DNA of 64,000 bases, from the NCBI RefSeq assembly GCF_001426705.1, contig NZ_LMFC01000002.1:166559-230558 (forward strand). Reading direction: 5' to 3'. The notes beneath the pieces are model-generated. The model was given only the letters and a program-made list of their open reading frames with translations. It was not told the origin of the DNA and made no database searches. This document shows, piece after piece, positions 16,520 through 24,599 of the stretch. Every line of letters starts with the position of its first letter. The first letter of the stretch is position 1. Made by a program: the position numbers and the translations under genes. This DNA is from Cellulomonas sp. Root485. GTDB lineage: Bacteria; Actinomycetota; Actinomycetes; Actinomycetales; Cellulomonadaceae.

Positions 16520-17686
16520 TCACGAATCGGTTGCGACGCCCTCCAGGCCGTGAGCGAGCCGGGCGACAGCGTCCGTCAGGGTCGCCGTCGAGGCGGCCAG
16601 GTTGAGGCGGACGAAGCCGGTCCCCTCGACGCCGAACGTCGGACCGGGGTTGACCGCGAGACGGCCGCGCTGCAGGGCGAGCCGCGCCGGGTCCGCTCCC
16701 TCCCGGACGGCGTCGAGCGCGCGCAGGTCGATCCACGCGAAGTACGTCGCCTCCGGTGGTGACCACACCGCGGCGGGCAGGTGCTCGCCGAGCAGGTCCG
16801 CGACCAGGCGCTGGTTGTGCCGGAGCCCGTCGAGCACCTCGTCCAGCCAGGCGCCGCCCTCGGCGTAGGCGGTCCGCTGGGCGAGGGCACCGAGGTGCGT
16901 GACCCCGTCCGCGACCACAGCGGGGAGGCGGGCGAGGTCGTCGACCGCCTCCGGTCCGGGCACGGCGACAGCGGCACGCAGGCCGGCGAGGTTGAACGCC
17001 TTGGACGCGGAGTGCAGGGCGATCGCGTCGGGGATCTGCGTCGTCGTGGGCACGAACCGGCTGCCGGGAGCGAGCACGAGGGGTGCGTGGATCTCGTCGG
17101 CGACCACCCGCACGCCGTGCCGGGCGGCCAGCTCTCCGACCGTCCGCAGCTCGGCCGACGTGTGCAGAGTGCCGGTGGGGTTGTGGGGGTGGCAGAGCAG
17201 GTACGCGGCCCGGCGTCCGGTCGCGGTGGCCTCGCCGAACGCCCGGTCGAGCGACTCGAGGTCGAGCCGGCCGTCAGGACCGAGCGGGGCGGTCAGCAGC
17301 CGGCGGTCGGCATGTGCGACGAACGCGGCGAACGGCGGGTACACCGGCGGGCTGATCACGACCGCGTCGCCCGGGCCGGTGACCAGCCGCAGGACCTCGA
17401 CGGCGCCCAGCATCACGTCCGGGACCAGCCGGGTGGCGGCGACCTCGACCGTCCAGTCCCACCGGTCGGCCGCGAACGCCGCCATCGCCTCGGCGTACGC
17501 GGTGCCCGACGGGTACCCGGTGTCGCCGAGGCGCATCGCGTCGGTGACCGTGCGGACCACCACCTCGGGCTGCGGCACGTCCATCTCCGCGACGAACAGC
17601 GGCAGCACGTCCGGCGGGTAGTGGCGCCACTTCTCGCTGGTCCGTCGTCGGAGCAGGTCGAGGGGGACGGTGTCGAAGATCGTCAC
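16520..17686 (-). CDS. patB: MalY/PatB-family cystathionine beta-lyase / aminotransferase
   Basis: 388-aa PLP enzyme of the MalY/PatB branch (C-S lyases). Evidence: SEKWRHYPPDVLPLFVAEMD near the N-terminus, LLCHPHNPTGT, VVADEIHAPL, PLP Lys K229 in LHSASKAFNLAGLRAAV, and FVRLNLA at the C-terminus. The expected reaction is beta-elimination of cystathionine or cysteine to give homocysteine or sulfide plus pyruvate. That fits the neighbouring metE-metF operon on the same strand, from which it is separated by a strong terminator. GTG start at 17686. Confidence 0.88.
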   Translation of the reverse strand: MTIFDTVPLDLLRRRTSEKWRHYPPDVLPLFVAEMDVPQPEVVVRTVTDAMRLGDTGYPSGTAYAEAMAAFAADRWDWTVEVAATRLVPDVMLGAVEVLRLVTGPGDAVVISPPVYPPFAAFVAHADRRLLTAPLGPDGRLDLESLDRAFGEATATGRRAAYLLCHPHNPTGTLHTSAELRTVGELAARHGVRVVADEIHAPLVLAPGSRFVPTTTQIPDAIALHSASKAFNLAGLRAAVAVPGPEAVDDLARLPAVVADGVTHLGALAQRTAYAEGGAWLDEVLDGLRHNQRLVADLLGEHLPAAVWSPPEATYFAWIDLRALDAVREGADPARLALQRGRLAVNPGPTFGVEGTGFVRLNLAASTATLTDAVARLAHGLEGVATDS

Positions 17687-17703
17687 CCGACCGACCCTAG
17701 GCG

Positions 17704-17745
17704 CACGACAGCCCCGGACACCTGCTGGCGTCCGGGGCTGTCGTG
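17704..17745 (-). terminator. Strong terminator hairpin after metE
   Basis: A perfect 15-bp inverted repeat: 17704-17718 pairs with 17731-17745 around a 12-base loop. It begins 9 bases after the metE stop and lies just before the patB start, so it should insulate patB from the metF-metE transcript. Confidence 0.75.
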
Positions 17746-17753
17746 GGTGTGAG

Positions 17754-20087
17754 TCAGAGGGTGGCGCGAACCGTCCGCGTCGCGGCGAGGATGTGCTCCA
17801 GCGACGGGGCGACCTCCTCGTAGCGGCGGGTCTTCAGGCCGCAGTCCGGGTTGACCCAGAGCTGGTCGACCGCGATGGCCTTGACCGCCTCGGTGAGCAG
17901 CTCCTCGACCTCGGCCTCGCTGGGGACGCGCGGCGAGTGGATGTCGTAGACGCCCGGGCCGATCCCGCGCGGGTAGCCGGCCGCCGAGATGTCGCCGAGG
18001 ATCTCCATCTTCGAGCGGGCCGCCTCGATGGACGTCACGTCGGCGTCCAGGCCGTCGATCGCGCCGATGATCTCGCCGAACTCCGAGTAGCACAGGTGCG
18101 TGTGAATCTGCGTGTCGGGGCGGACCCCGGCGGTCGACAGGCGGAACGAGCGCACCGACCAGTCGAGGTACCCGGCGTGGTCCTCGATGCGCAGCGGGAG
18201 GAGCTCGCGCAGGGCGGGCTCGTCCACCTGGATGACGGCGATGCCGGCGGCCTCGAGGTCGGCGATCTCGTCGCGCAGGGCGAGGCCGACCTGGTTGGCG
18301 GTGTCACCGAGCGGCTGGTCGTCGCGGACGAACGACCACGCGAGGATGGTCACCGGGCCGGTGAGCATGCCCTTGACGGGCTTCTCCGTGAGCGACTGCG
18401 TGTACGACGACCACTCGACCGTGATCGGCTTCGGCCGCGACACGTCGCCCCACAGGATCGAGGGACGCGTGCAGCGCGAGCCGTACGACTGGACCCACCC
18501 GTTCTGCGTCACGGCGAACCCGTCGAGGTTCTCCGCGAAGTACTGGACCATGTCGTTGCGCTCGGGCTCGCCGTGCACCAGCACGTCGAAGCCGATCTTC
18601 TCCTGCAGGTCGACGACGCGACGGATCTCCGCCTTCATCTCCTCGTCGTACTGCGCCTCCGTCAGCTCACCCTTGCCGAACGCCGCGCGGGCGGTGCGGA
18701 TCTCGGTGGTCTGGGGGAACGAGCCGATGGAGGTCGTCGGGAGCGGCGGGAGGTTGAGGCGGGCCGCCTGGGCGACCTTGCGCTCGTCGAACGGGCCGCG
18801 GTTGAAGGCGCTCTCGTCGAGGGCGGCGACGCGGTCGCGGACCTCCGGGTTGACGACGCCGGGCGCCGTGCGGCGGGAGTTCACCGCGTCGGTGGCGGCG
18901 AGCAGCTGCTCGTGGATCGCCTCGCGGCCCTCGGTCAGACCCTCGGCCAGCGTGACGACCTCGACGACCTTCTCGTCGGCGAACGCGAGCCAGCTCTTCA
19001 GCGTGGCGTCGAGGTTCGGCTCGTCGGTGGTCGTGTGCGGGACGTGGAACAGTGACGTCGACGTGCCGACGGTGACCGCGGCGGCGCCGAGGCCCTCGAG
19101 CTGCTCGAGGATCGCCAGCTTGGCGTCGAGGTCCGCACGCCAGATGTTGTGGCCGTCGATGACGCCGGCGACCAGCGTCTTGGTCTCCAGGCCGGGGACC
19201 GACTCGGCGGGCGCGTGGCCGCGGACCAGGTCGATGCCGATGGCCTCGACGTCCGTGGCGGCGAGCACCGGGAACGCCGCGCCGAGGTCGCCGTAGGGCG
19301 CGGCGACGAGGATGGCCGGACGCGCCGGGCGGGCCAGCTCGGTGGCCAGGGCGCGGTACGCCTCGATCACGGAGGCGAGCAGCTGCTCGGCCGGCACGCC
19401 GACCGAGTCGGAGACCAGCGCGGGCTCCTCCAGCTGGACCCAGGTGGCACCGGCGGCGGCCAGGTCCGTGAGCAGCTCGGCGTAGACGGGCAGCAGGTCC
19501 GCGAGGCGGTCGATGGGCGCGAAGCCCTCCGGCGCGTCCTCCGTGGCCTTGGCCAGGGCGAGGTACGTGACGGGGCCGACGATGACCGGACGCGTGAGGA
19601 CGCCGTCCGCGAGGGCTTCCTTGAACTCCCGCACCGGGCGGTCGCTGGCGTAGCGGAAGGTGGTCTCCGGGCCGATCTCCGGGACGAGGTAGTGGTAGTT
19701 GGTGTCGAACCACTTGGTCATCTCGAGCGGCAGGTCGTCGCCGCGGCCGCGAGCCACGGTGGAGTACCCGGCGAGGTCGAGCGCACCGTCGGCGCCCACG
19801 ACGTCCGCGAAGCGGGCCGGCACGGCACCGACCACGGCGGTCGCGTCGAGCACGTGGTCGTAGAACGAGAACGCGCTCGGGATGGCCGGCACGTCGGTGG
19901 CCAGGCCGAGCTCGGCGAGGCGCGTGCGGGTGCGCTTGCGCAGGTCGGCGGCGGTCGCCTCGACCTCGTCGGCCGACGTGCGACCGGCCCAGAACGCCTC
20001 GAGGGCCTTCTTCAGCTCGCGGCGCGGGCCGATGCGCGGGTAGCCGAGCACGGAGCTGGCGGGGAACTGCGGGTTCTTCTCGGTCAT
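17754..20087 (-). CDS. metE: Cobalamin-independent methionine synthase MetE
   Basis: 777-aa MetE, which methylates homocysteine using methyltetrahydrofolate-polyglutamate. N-terminal signature SSVLGYPRIGPRRELKKALE, the linker PLPTTSIGSFPQT, and the zinc/homocysteine site with His and Cys in IHTHLCYSEF plus Cys in WVNPDCGLKTRRYEE are all present. It starts 8 bases after metF, so the pair is one operon that supplies both the methyl donor and the synthase. Regulation is expected through the S-box riboswitch upstream of metF. Confidence 0.97.
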   Translation of the reverse strand: MTEKNPQFPASSVLGYPRIGPRRELKKALEAFWAGRTSADEVEATAADLRKRTRTRLAELGLATDVPAIPSAFSFYDHVLDATAVVGAVPARFADVVGADGALDLAGYSTVARGRGDDLPLEMTKWFDTNYHYLVPEIGPETTFRYASDRPVREFKEALADGVLTRPVIVGPVTYLALAKATEDAPEGFAPIDRLADLLPVYAELLTDLAAAGATWVQLEEPALVSDSVGVPAEQLLASVIEAYRALATELARPARPAILVAAPYGDLGAAFPVLAATDVEAIGIDLVRGHAPAESVPGLETKTLVAGVIDGHNIWRADLDAKLAILEQLEGLGAAAVTVGTSTSLFHVPHTTTDEPNLDATLKSWLAFADEKVVEVVTLAEGLTEGREAIHEQLLAATDAVNSRRTAPGVVNPEVRDRVAALDESAFNRGPFDERKVAQAARLNLPPLPTTSIGSFPQTTEIRTARAAFGKGELTEAQYDEEMKAEIRRVVDLQEKIGFDVLVHGEPERNDMVQYFAENLDGFAVTQNGWVQSYGSRCTRPSILWGDVSRPKPITVEWSSYTQSLTEKPVKGMLTGPVTILAWSFVRDDQPLGDTANQVGLALRDEIADLEAAGIAVIQVDEPALRELLPLRIEDHAGYLDWSVRSFRLSTAGVRPDTQIHTHLCYSEFGEIIGAIDGLDADVTSIEAARSKMEILGDISAAGYPRGIGPGVYDIHSPRVPSEAEVEELLTEAVKAIAVDQLWVNPDCGLKTRRYEEVAPSLEHILAATRTVRATL

Positions 20088-20095
20088 GGTGTTTC

Positions 20096-21181
20096 TCAGT
20101 CCCTCGGGGGTCGGGCGGGAGCCGTGTCCTGCGGCCAGCTGGCCAGGTCGGGAGCTGTCCGAGCTCCGCCGTCGAGGTGTGCACCCTCGAGCAGGTCAAG
20201 TGCGGCATGGTGCTGGTTGAACGTGTACAGGTGGACGCCGGGTGCTCCGCCGTCCAGGACGCCGTTGACCAGGTCGACGCTCGCGCGGATGCCCCGGCGA
20301 TGGCGGTCGAGCTCGTCGTCGGCGGAACCGAGCAGGTCGAGAAGGTCGTGCGGTACCGGGACGCCGGTCAGCTCCTGCACGCGCAGCAGCCGGGCCGGGT
20401 CGGTGGTCGGGATGATGCCCGGGATGATCGGGATGGTCACGCCCGCCTCCCGGGCCTCCGCCACGATACCGAGATAGTCCTCCGCGTCGAAGAAGACCTG
20501 CGTGATCGCGAAGTCGGCGCCGGCCTCCTGCTTGGCCAGCAGCGAGGCGACGTCCTGCGCGCGGGTGCCGCCGGTGGCGTGGTTGCCGCGCGGGAACGCC
20601 GCGACCGCCACGGACAGCGGACGCACCCGCGCCCGCACCGCCTGCGAGGGGCTGTCCGCGCAGCGCTGCGCCTCGATCTCCCGCAGCAGCTCGACCAGCT
20701 CGCCCGCGGTCTGGAGGCCGTCGGGGTGCGCCTCCCAGTTGCTCTGGTCGGTGGGCGGGTCGCCGCGCAGGGCGAGGAACGACCGCAGGCCCTCGTCGAG
20801 GAACTCCCCCACGATCGTGGTGATCTCCTCGCGGGACGTGCCGACGCAGGTCAGGTGGGCGATCGGGTTGAGCGACGTCTCGCGCAGCAGCCGGCGGACG
20901 AGCGCGCGCGTGGTCACCCGGGTCTTGCCCGAGGCGCCGTACGTGACCGAGACGAAGTCGGGCTTCACGGTCTCGAGCGCCTGGATGGTGGCCCACAGCC
21001 GGGGTGCCGCGTCGGGGTTGCGCGGCGGGAACAGCTCGAACGAGATGGTCGGCCGGTCGTTCGCGGCCTGCGCGCGCGGCCTGGTCGAGGCGTGCAGACC
21101 GGGCGTTCGCGGCTCCACGGCGGCGGCGCTCACGGCGCGACCGACCGGGTCGTCTGGCACCGGTGCGGTGCGGGGACACAT
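20096..21181 (-). CDS. metF: Methylenetetrahydrofolate reductase MetF
   Basis: 361-aa MTHFR. Family blocks: PTISFELFPPRNPDAAPRLW, FVSVTYGASGKT, AHLTCVGTSREEI, FLALRGDPP, GADFAITQVFFDAEDY and IPIIPGIIPTTD. It reduces 5,10-methylene-THF to 5-methyl-THF with FAD (or FMN) for MetE. ATG at 21181 is preferred. GTG at 21202 abuts the riboswitch P1 stem without ribosome-binding spacing, and an ATG at 21229 would lie inside the riboswitch. About 40 residues precede the first family block, so a later start is possible. Confidence 0.92.
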   Translation of the reverse strand: MCPRTAPVPDDPVGRAVSAAAVEPRTPGLHASTRPRAQAANDRPTISFELFPPRNPDAAPRLWATIQALETVKPDFVSVTYGASGKTRVTTRALVRRLLRETSLNPIAHLTCVGTSREEITTIVGEFLDEGLRSFLALRGDPPTDQSNWEAHPDGLQTAGELVELLREIEAQRCADSPSQAVRARVRPLSVAVAAFPRGNHATGGTRAQDVASLLAKQEAGADFAITQVFFDAEDYLGIVAEAREAGVTIPIIPGIIPTTDPARLLRVQELTGVPVPHDLLDLLGSADDELDRHRRGIRASVDLVNGVLDGGAPGVHLYTFNQHHAALDLLEGAHLDGGARTAPDLASWPQDTAPARPPRD

Positions 21182-21202
21182 GACCTGCGGGACATTGCTC
21201 AC

Positions 21203-21294
21203 TCCATCGCCCCTGGCGGAAGCACCCACACCCTCGCGAGGAGGGGGGTTGCTGCGGCGTCGTCGAGCCAGGTCTCTCGGCCGCTCTGGATGGT
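21203..21294 (-). ncRNA. S-box (SAM-I) riboswitch controlling metF-metE
   Basis: Read on the minus strand, the leader shows the S-box order: ccatccagagcggccgagag, then acctggctcgacgacgccgc, then agcaacc, a variable hairpin ctcctcgcgagg, and gggtgcttccgccag. P1 closes as ccatc (5') with gatgg (3'), plus-strand positions 21289-21293 and 21204-21208. The GCAACC and GGTGCtt pair forms the SAM pocket in this class. The 3' side of P1 lies about 20 bases upstream of the metF ATG, so SAM binding could limit translation or transcription. Expected effect: metFE off when SAM is plentiful. Confidence 0.8.
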
Positions 21295-21448
21295 AGGCGT
21301 GATGGTAGACCGCAGATCACATGCTGGGCAACGGTGCTCGACAGATGAGACGTGGGCGTCCGTGGTGTGTGCGTGCCGATGTCACCGTGCCCGTCCGCGC
21401 GCACAGCGGAGCGAGGGAGCCCGCAACGGCGGGCGCGTCCGTGCCGCG

Positions 21449-21664
21449 TCAGTGCGGACGGCGAGGGGCGAGGGTGCTCGTGTGCATGCGGCTGCGCTGC
21501 GACGGGACGTCGAACCAGGAGTTCGGAGAGCCGGCCGGGACGGTCAGGAGCCCGTCCTGCACCGCCTCGAGGATCTCGGCATCGGGGACGACGTTGTCCG
21601 CCAGAGCCTCGGCCGCCGCGCGCGCGGCATCACGCCGTGCGTCGGAGTCGGGCTTGTCCGTCAT
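21449..21664 (-). CDS. Small hypothetical protein, 71 aa
   Basis: 71-aa soluble protein (MTDKPDSDARRDAARAAAEA to the C-terminal APRRPH). The N-terminal half is an Ala/Asp/Arg-rich helix, then DNVVPDAEILEAVQDGLLTV and a Pro-rich tail. No Cys, membrane segment or known motif. Codon use matches the neighbours. It lies between metF and tag on the same strand as both, about 100 bases from tag, and has its own start. I do not recognise a family. Confidence 0.5.
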   Translation of the reverse strand: MTDKPDSDARRDAARAAAEALADNVVPDAEILEAVQDGLLTVPAGSPNSWFDVPSQRSRMHTSTLAPRRPH

Positions 21665-21767
21665 GCGGGGCACTGTAGTCCGCGTCTTGACGCATGCCGA
21701 GAGCCCGGAGCGAGCATCACCCGCCGGGAGTAACGGGCACCCCGGTCGCCCGGGACGGTCGCAGCCG

Positions 21768-22379
21768 TCAGGCAGGAGAGGTCTGCAGGTCAGCCACGCG
21801 CCAGGCACCGGTGACCGTGGGGCAGGTCGCCAGGTGGTCGTCGACGACGCCGCAGGCCTGCATGGCGGCGTACGCCGTGACGGGGCCGACGAACCGGAAG
21901 CCCAGCAGCTTGAGCTCCTTGGCGAGCGCGCGGCTCTCGGGCGTCTGCGCCGGCACGTCCGCCCAGGTGGCGGGGCGCACGTGCGTGGACCGGTCGGGGG
22001 CGTGCGACCAGAGCACCTGGTCGAGCGTGCGGCCCGACGCGTGCAGGTCCCGCAGGGCGCGACCGTTGGCGATGGTCGACTCGATCTTGGCGCGGTTCCG
22101 CACGATGCCGGCATCCGCCATGAGCCGGGCCACGTCGTCGTCACCGAACGCCGCGACGACCTCGGGGTCGAAGTCGGCGAAGGCCGCCCGGAACGCGGGC
22201 CGCTTGCGCAGGATGGTGATCCACGCGAGCCCGGACTGGAACGCCTCCAGCGCGAACCGTTCGTAGAGGGCGTGCTCCCCGTGCACGGGCCTGCCCCACT
22301 CCTCGTCGTGGTACTGCTCGTAGACGGGGTTGCCGTCGCCGAAGCAGCGGCCGGTGCGCGGGACGTCGGACGAGGTCAT
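21768..22379 (-). CDS. tag: DNA-3-methyladenine glycosylase I
   Basis: 203-aa Tag glycosylase, which removes 3-methyladenine from alkylated DNA. It has the zinc-binding residues typical of Tag: Cys in GRCFGDGN, His in YHDEEWGRPV, and His and Cys in VVDDHLATC. The helix-hairpin-helix core with QSGLAWITILRKRPAFR and GFRFVGPVTAYA is also visible. ATG at 22379. A single gene, followed by the small hypothetical gene on the same strand. Confidence 0.93.
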   Translation of the reverse strand: MTSSDVPRTGRCFGDGNPVYEQYHDEEWGRPVHGEHALYERFALEAFQSGLAWITILRKRPAFRAAFADFDPEVVAAFGDDDVARLMADAGIVRNRAKIESTIANGRALRDLHASGRTLDQVLWSHAPDRSTHVRPATWADVPAQTPESRALAKELKLLGFRFVGPVTAYAAMQACGVVDDHLATCPTVTGAWRVADLQTSPA

Positions 22380-22446
22380 GCGCCGAGTCTGCCGCGCGCC
22401 ACCGACACGCAGAGCCCAGCTGTGGACGGTGCGGGCTGTGGGCGGC

Positions 22447-23607
22447 TCAGGAGGCGTGCGTGATCAGACGCTCGATCCCGTCGAGGATGAGCACGGTCCC
22501 GAAGTCCAGGGAGTCGTCGTCCGCGGGAACGTCGTCCGGGTACGAGAACGCGCCGTCGGCGGCGGCCCGCCGCAGGCTCGGGTGCTCGTCCGGGGACGCG
22601 AGCGTGCTGATCAGCGCACCGAGGTCCGGCGCCGGAGCACCGTCCGCGGTGCTGCCGACGGCTGCGGTCCGACCGGCGCCGCTCAGCTCCTCGCCGACCC
22701 GGAGCCGGTCCAGCGTGTGCGAGGCGAGCAACCCGATCGCGCCCACCTTCTGGTGCTCGGACAGCGGGGTGCCGTCGAGCGCGGAGAGCATCGCCTCCAT
22801 CCAGGCGAGCCGTCCCGGACCCACGGCGTGCATGACCTGGGACGTGCGCGCGAGCCACGGGTGCGCGTGCAGGATCGGCTGCTGGACCGCGAGGACGAGC
22901 TCGAGCCGCTCCCGCCAGCCGCCGACCTCGGGACCCACGACCGGGGGTCGGCCGCCCGCGCGGTCGGACATGAGGCTCAACACCTCGTCCTTGGACGAGA
23001 CGTAGCGGTACAGCGACATCGTGGTGAACCCGAGCGACTCCGCCAGCCGGGCCATCGAGACGCTCTCGATCCCCTCGGCGTCGGCCAGCGCGATGCCCGC
23101 GTCGGCGATCTGCTCCAGCGTGAGGCCTGGTCGGGGACCCGGGCGGCCGGGGGGAGGCGTGCGCCAGAGCACGGCGATCCCCGGCGGCAGGTCCACCGGC
23201 ACGCTCTCCGCGCCGGCCACGCGCACCGCGTGCCGGCGGGCCTTCTCCGCCTCCCGGGCGGCCTGCTGCTGGGCGAGTGCGGCGGCGCGCTGGGCCTTCT
23301 CCGCCTCCCGGAGCTGACGCGCGGCCTCGCGGACGGCCTGCTGCGCGGCGCGCTCCTGCTCCTTGCGCCGCTGCTCGGCCTGCTTGAGGGCGTCCTGCTC
23401 GGCGCGCAGGCGGTCGCGCTCGCGGCGGTCGGCGTCCTTCTGGGCGTCCCGCTCGGCCTTCTCGTGGTCGCGTCGGCGGCGTTCGGCCTCCTTGGCCGCG
23501 GCGCGCTCCGCCTTCTCCCGGTCCCGTCGCAGCAGCTCTGCCTCGCGACGGGCCTCCTCGGCCTCGCGCCGAGCGAGCTCCGTGTCTCGTGCCTCGTCCT
23601 CGTCCAC
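22447..23607 (-). CDS. TetR-family repressor with long N-terminal coiled coil
   Basis: 386 aa, far longer than typical TetR proteins (about 200). Residues 1-128 are a continuous Glu/Arg/Ala/Lys-rich heptad region with no Pro or Gly, predicted coiled coil. A Pro-rich hinge follows (VPVDLPPGI to GRPGPRP, 136-160), then the TetR HTH at 162-207 (LTLEQIADAGIALADAEGIE, SLGFTTMSLYRYVSSKDEVL) and a TetR_C-like ligand domain. GTG at 23607 has AAGGAGG at good spacing. It is divergent from drrAB, and an inverted repeat in the shared promoter region is the likely operator. Probably represses the exporter until a drug ligand binds. Confidence 0.85.
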   Translation of the reverse strand: MDEDEARDTELARREAEEARREAELLRRDREKAERAAAKEAERRRRDHEKAERDAQKDADRRERDRLRAEQDALKQAEQRRKEQERAAQQAVREAARQLREAEKAQRAAALAQQQAAREAEKARRHAVRVAGAESVPVDLPPGIAVLWRTPPPGRPGPRPGLTLEQIADAGIALADAEGIESVSMARLAESLGFTTMSLYRYVSSKDEVLSLMSDRAGGRPPVVGPEVGGWRERLELVLAVQQPILHAHPWLARTSQVMHAVGPGRLAWMEAMLSALDGTPLSEHQKVGAIGLLASHTLDRLRVGEELSGAGRTAAVGSTADGAPAPDLGALISTLASPDEHPSLRRAAADGAFSYPDDVPADDDSLDFGTVLILDGIERLITHAS

Positions 23608-23616
23608 GACACCTCC

Positions 23617-23646
23617 TTGACCCGTGATCCTATAAGTGTGTATGAA
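23617..23646 (+). promoter_or_regulatory. Probable drrAB promoter
   Basis: TTGACC (23617-23622) and TATGAA (23641-23646) are separated by 18 bases, and the drrA start follows at 23688. The -10 box lies within the inverted repeat at 23636-23654, so repressor binding there would block RNA polymerase. The match to sigma-70-type consensus is moderate. Confidence 0.4.
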
Positions 23647-23654
23647 GTACACAC
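23636..23654. promoter_or_regulatory. TetR operator candidate
   Basis: A perfect 7-bp inverted repeat, gtgtgta (23636-23642) and tacacac (23648-23654), around a 5-base centre. A further half-site-like catacac occurs at 23666-23672, pairing with gtgtatg at 23638-23644. It is in the 80-base gap between divergent tetR and drrA, and its low G+C stands out from its surroundings. Confidence 0.6.
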
Positions 23655-23687
23655 ACAGTTTACGGCATACACAGAAGGGAGAACGCG

Positions 23688-24599
23688 ATGAGTGCACCTG
23701 TCGTCATCGCCACGGGGCTGCGCAAGTCCTACGGCGACCTCACCGTGCTCGACGGCGTCGACCTCGAGGTCGGCTCGGGCGAGGTGCTCGCCCTGCTCGG
23801 GCCCAACGGCGCCGGCAAGACCACCACCGTGCGCATCCTGTCGACGCTGCTGCGGCCCGACGGGGGCACCGCCTATGTAGCCGGCAAGGACGTCGTGCGG
23901 CAGCCCGCCGAGGTGCGGGCCGCCATCAGCCTCACCGGGCAGTTCGCGGCCGTCGACGACCTGCTCACGGGCGTCGAGAACCTGCACCTCATGGCCCGGC
24001 TCGCGCACCTGGGGCGTGCCGAGGTCCGCTCCCGGAGCGCCGAGCTGCTCGAGCTCTTCGACCTCACCGACGCCGGCCGGCGCGTGGTCAAGACCTACTC
24101 CGGCGGCATGCGACGGCGGCTCGACCTCGCGGTGGGGCTGCTGTCCCGGCCGCAGGTGGTGTTCCTCGACGAGCCGACGACGGGGCTCGACCCCCGCAGC
24201 CGCAACGACCTGTGGGACGTGATCCGGTCGGTCGTCGCCGCCGGCACCACGGTGCTGCTCACCACGCAGTACCTCGAGGAGGCCGACCAGCTGGCCGACC
24301 GCATCGCGGTCATCGACCACGGGCGGGTCATCGCGAACGGGACCGCCCGCGAGCTCAAGGGGGCGGTCGGCTCCGCGCACGTCGAGCTGCGCCTCAAGGA
24401 CGGTGCGGAGGAGCGCTTCACCACCGACGGCTCCGTGCCGGACGTCCGGCGGATCCTCGCCGACATCGAGCGCCGCGGAGTCGCCGTCGACACCTGGGAG
24501 GTCCGCTCCCCCACGCTCGACGACGTCTTCCTGACCCTCACGGGCCGGCCCACCGAACCCGAGAACGTCCCCGCCCTCGTCGCCTCCCGGGAGTCCTGA
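23688..24599 (+). CDS. DrrA-type daunorubicin-resistance ABC transporter, ATPase subunit
   Basis: 303-aa ABC ATPase of the DrrA/CcmA type. Walker A GPNGAGKTTT, signature YSGGMRRRLDLA, Walker B VVFLDEPTTGLD and the H-loop region TTQYLEEADQLADRIAVIDHG are complete. The C-terminal extension of about 80 residues (ERFTTDG, PTLDDVFLTLTGR) is typical of drug-exporting DrrA. It powers the DrrB permease, whose start overlaps its stop (TGATG). Divergent TetR control suggests inducible export of a hydrophobic compound; the substrate is unknown. Confidence 0.9.
   Translation: MSAPVVIATGLRKSYGDLTVLDGVDLEVGSGEVLALLGPNGAGKTTTVRILSTLLRPDGGTAYVAGKDVVRQPAEVRAAISLTGQFAAVDDLLTGVENLHLMARLAHLGRAEVRSRSAELLELFDLTDAGRRVVKTYSGGMRRRLDLAVGLLSRPQVVFLDEPTTGLDPRSRNDLWDVIRSVVAAGTTVLLTTQYLEEADQLADRIAVIDHGRVIANGTARELKGAVGSAHVELRLKDGAEERFTTDGSVPDVRRILADIERRGVAVDTWEVRSPTLDDVFLTLTGRPTEPENVPALVASRES

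Noticed and set aside
21203..21294. SAM-IV riboswitch instead of SAM-I
   Set aside because: The P1 closure, the GAGAG...GGCtcg...GCAACC order and the GGTGCtt segment fit the S-box better; a covariance search would settle it.
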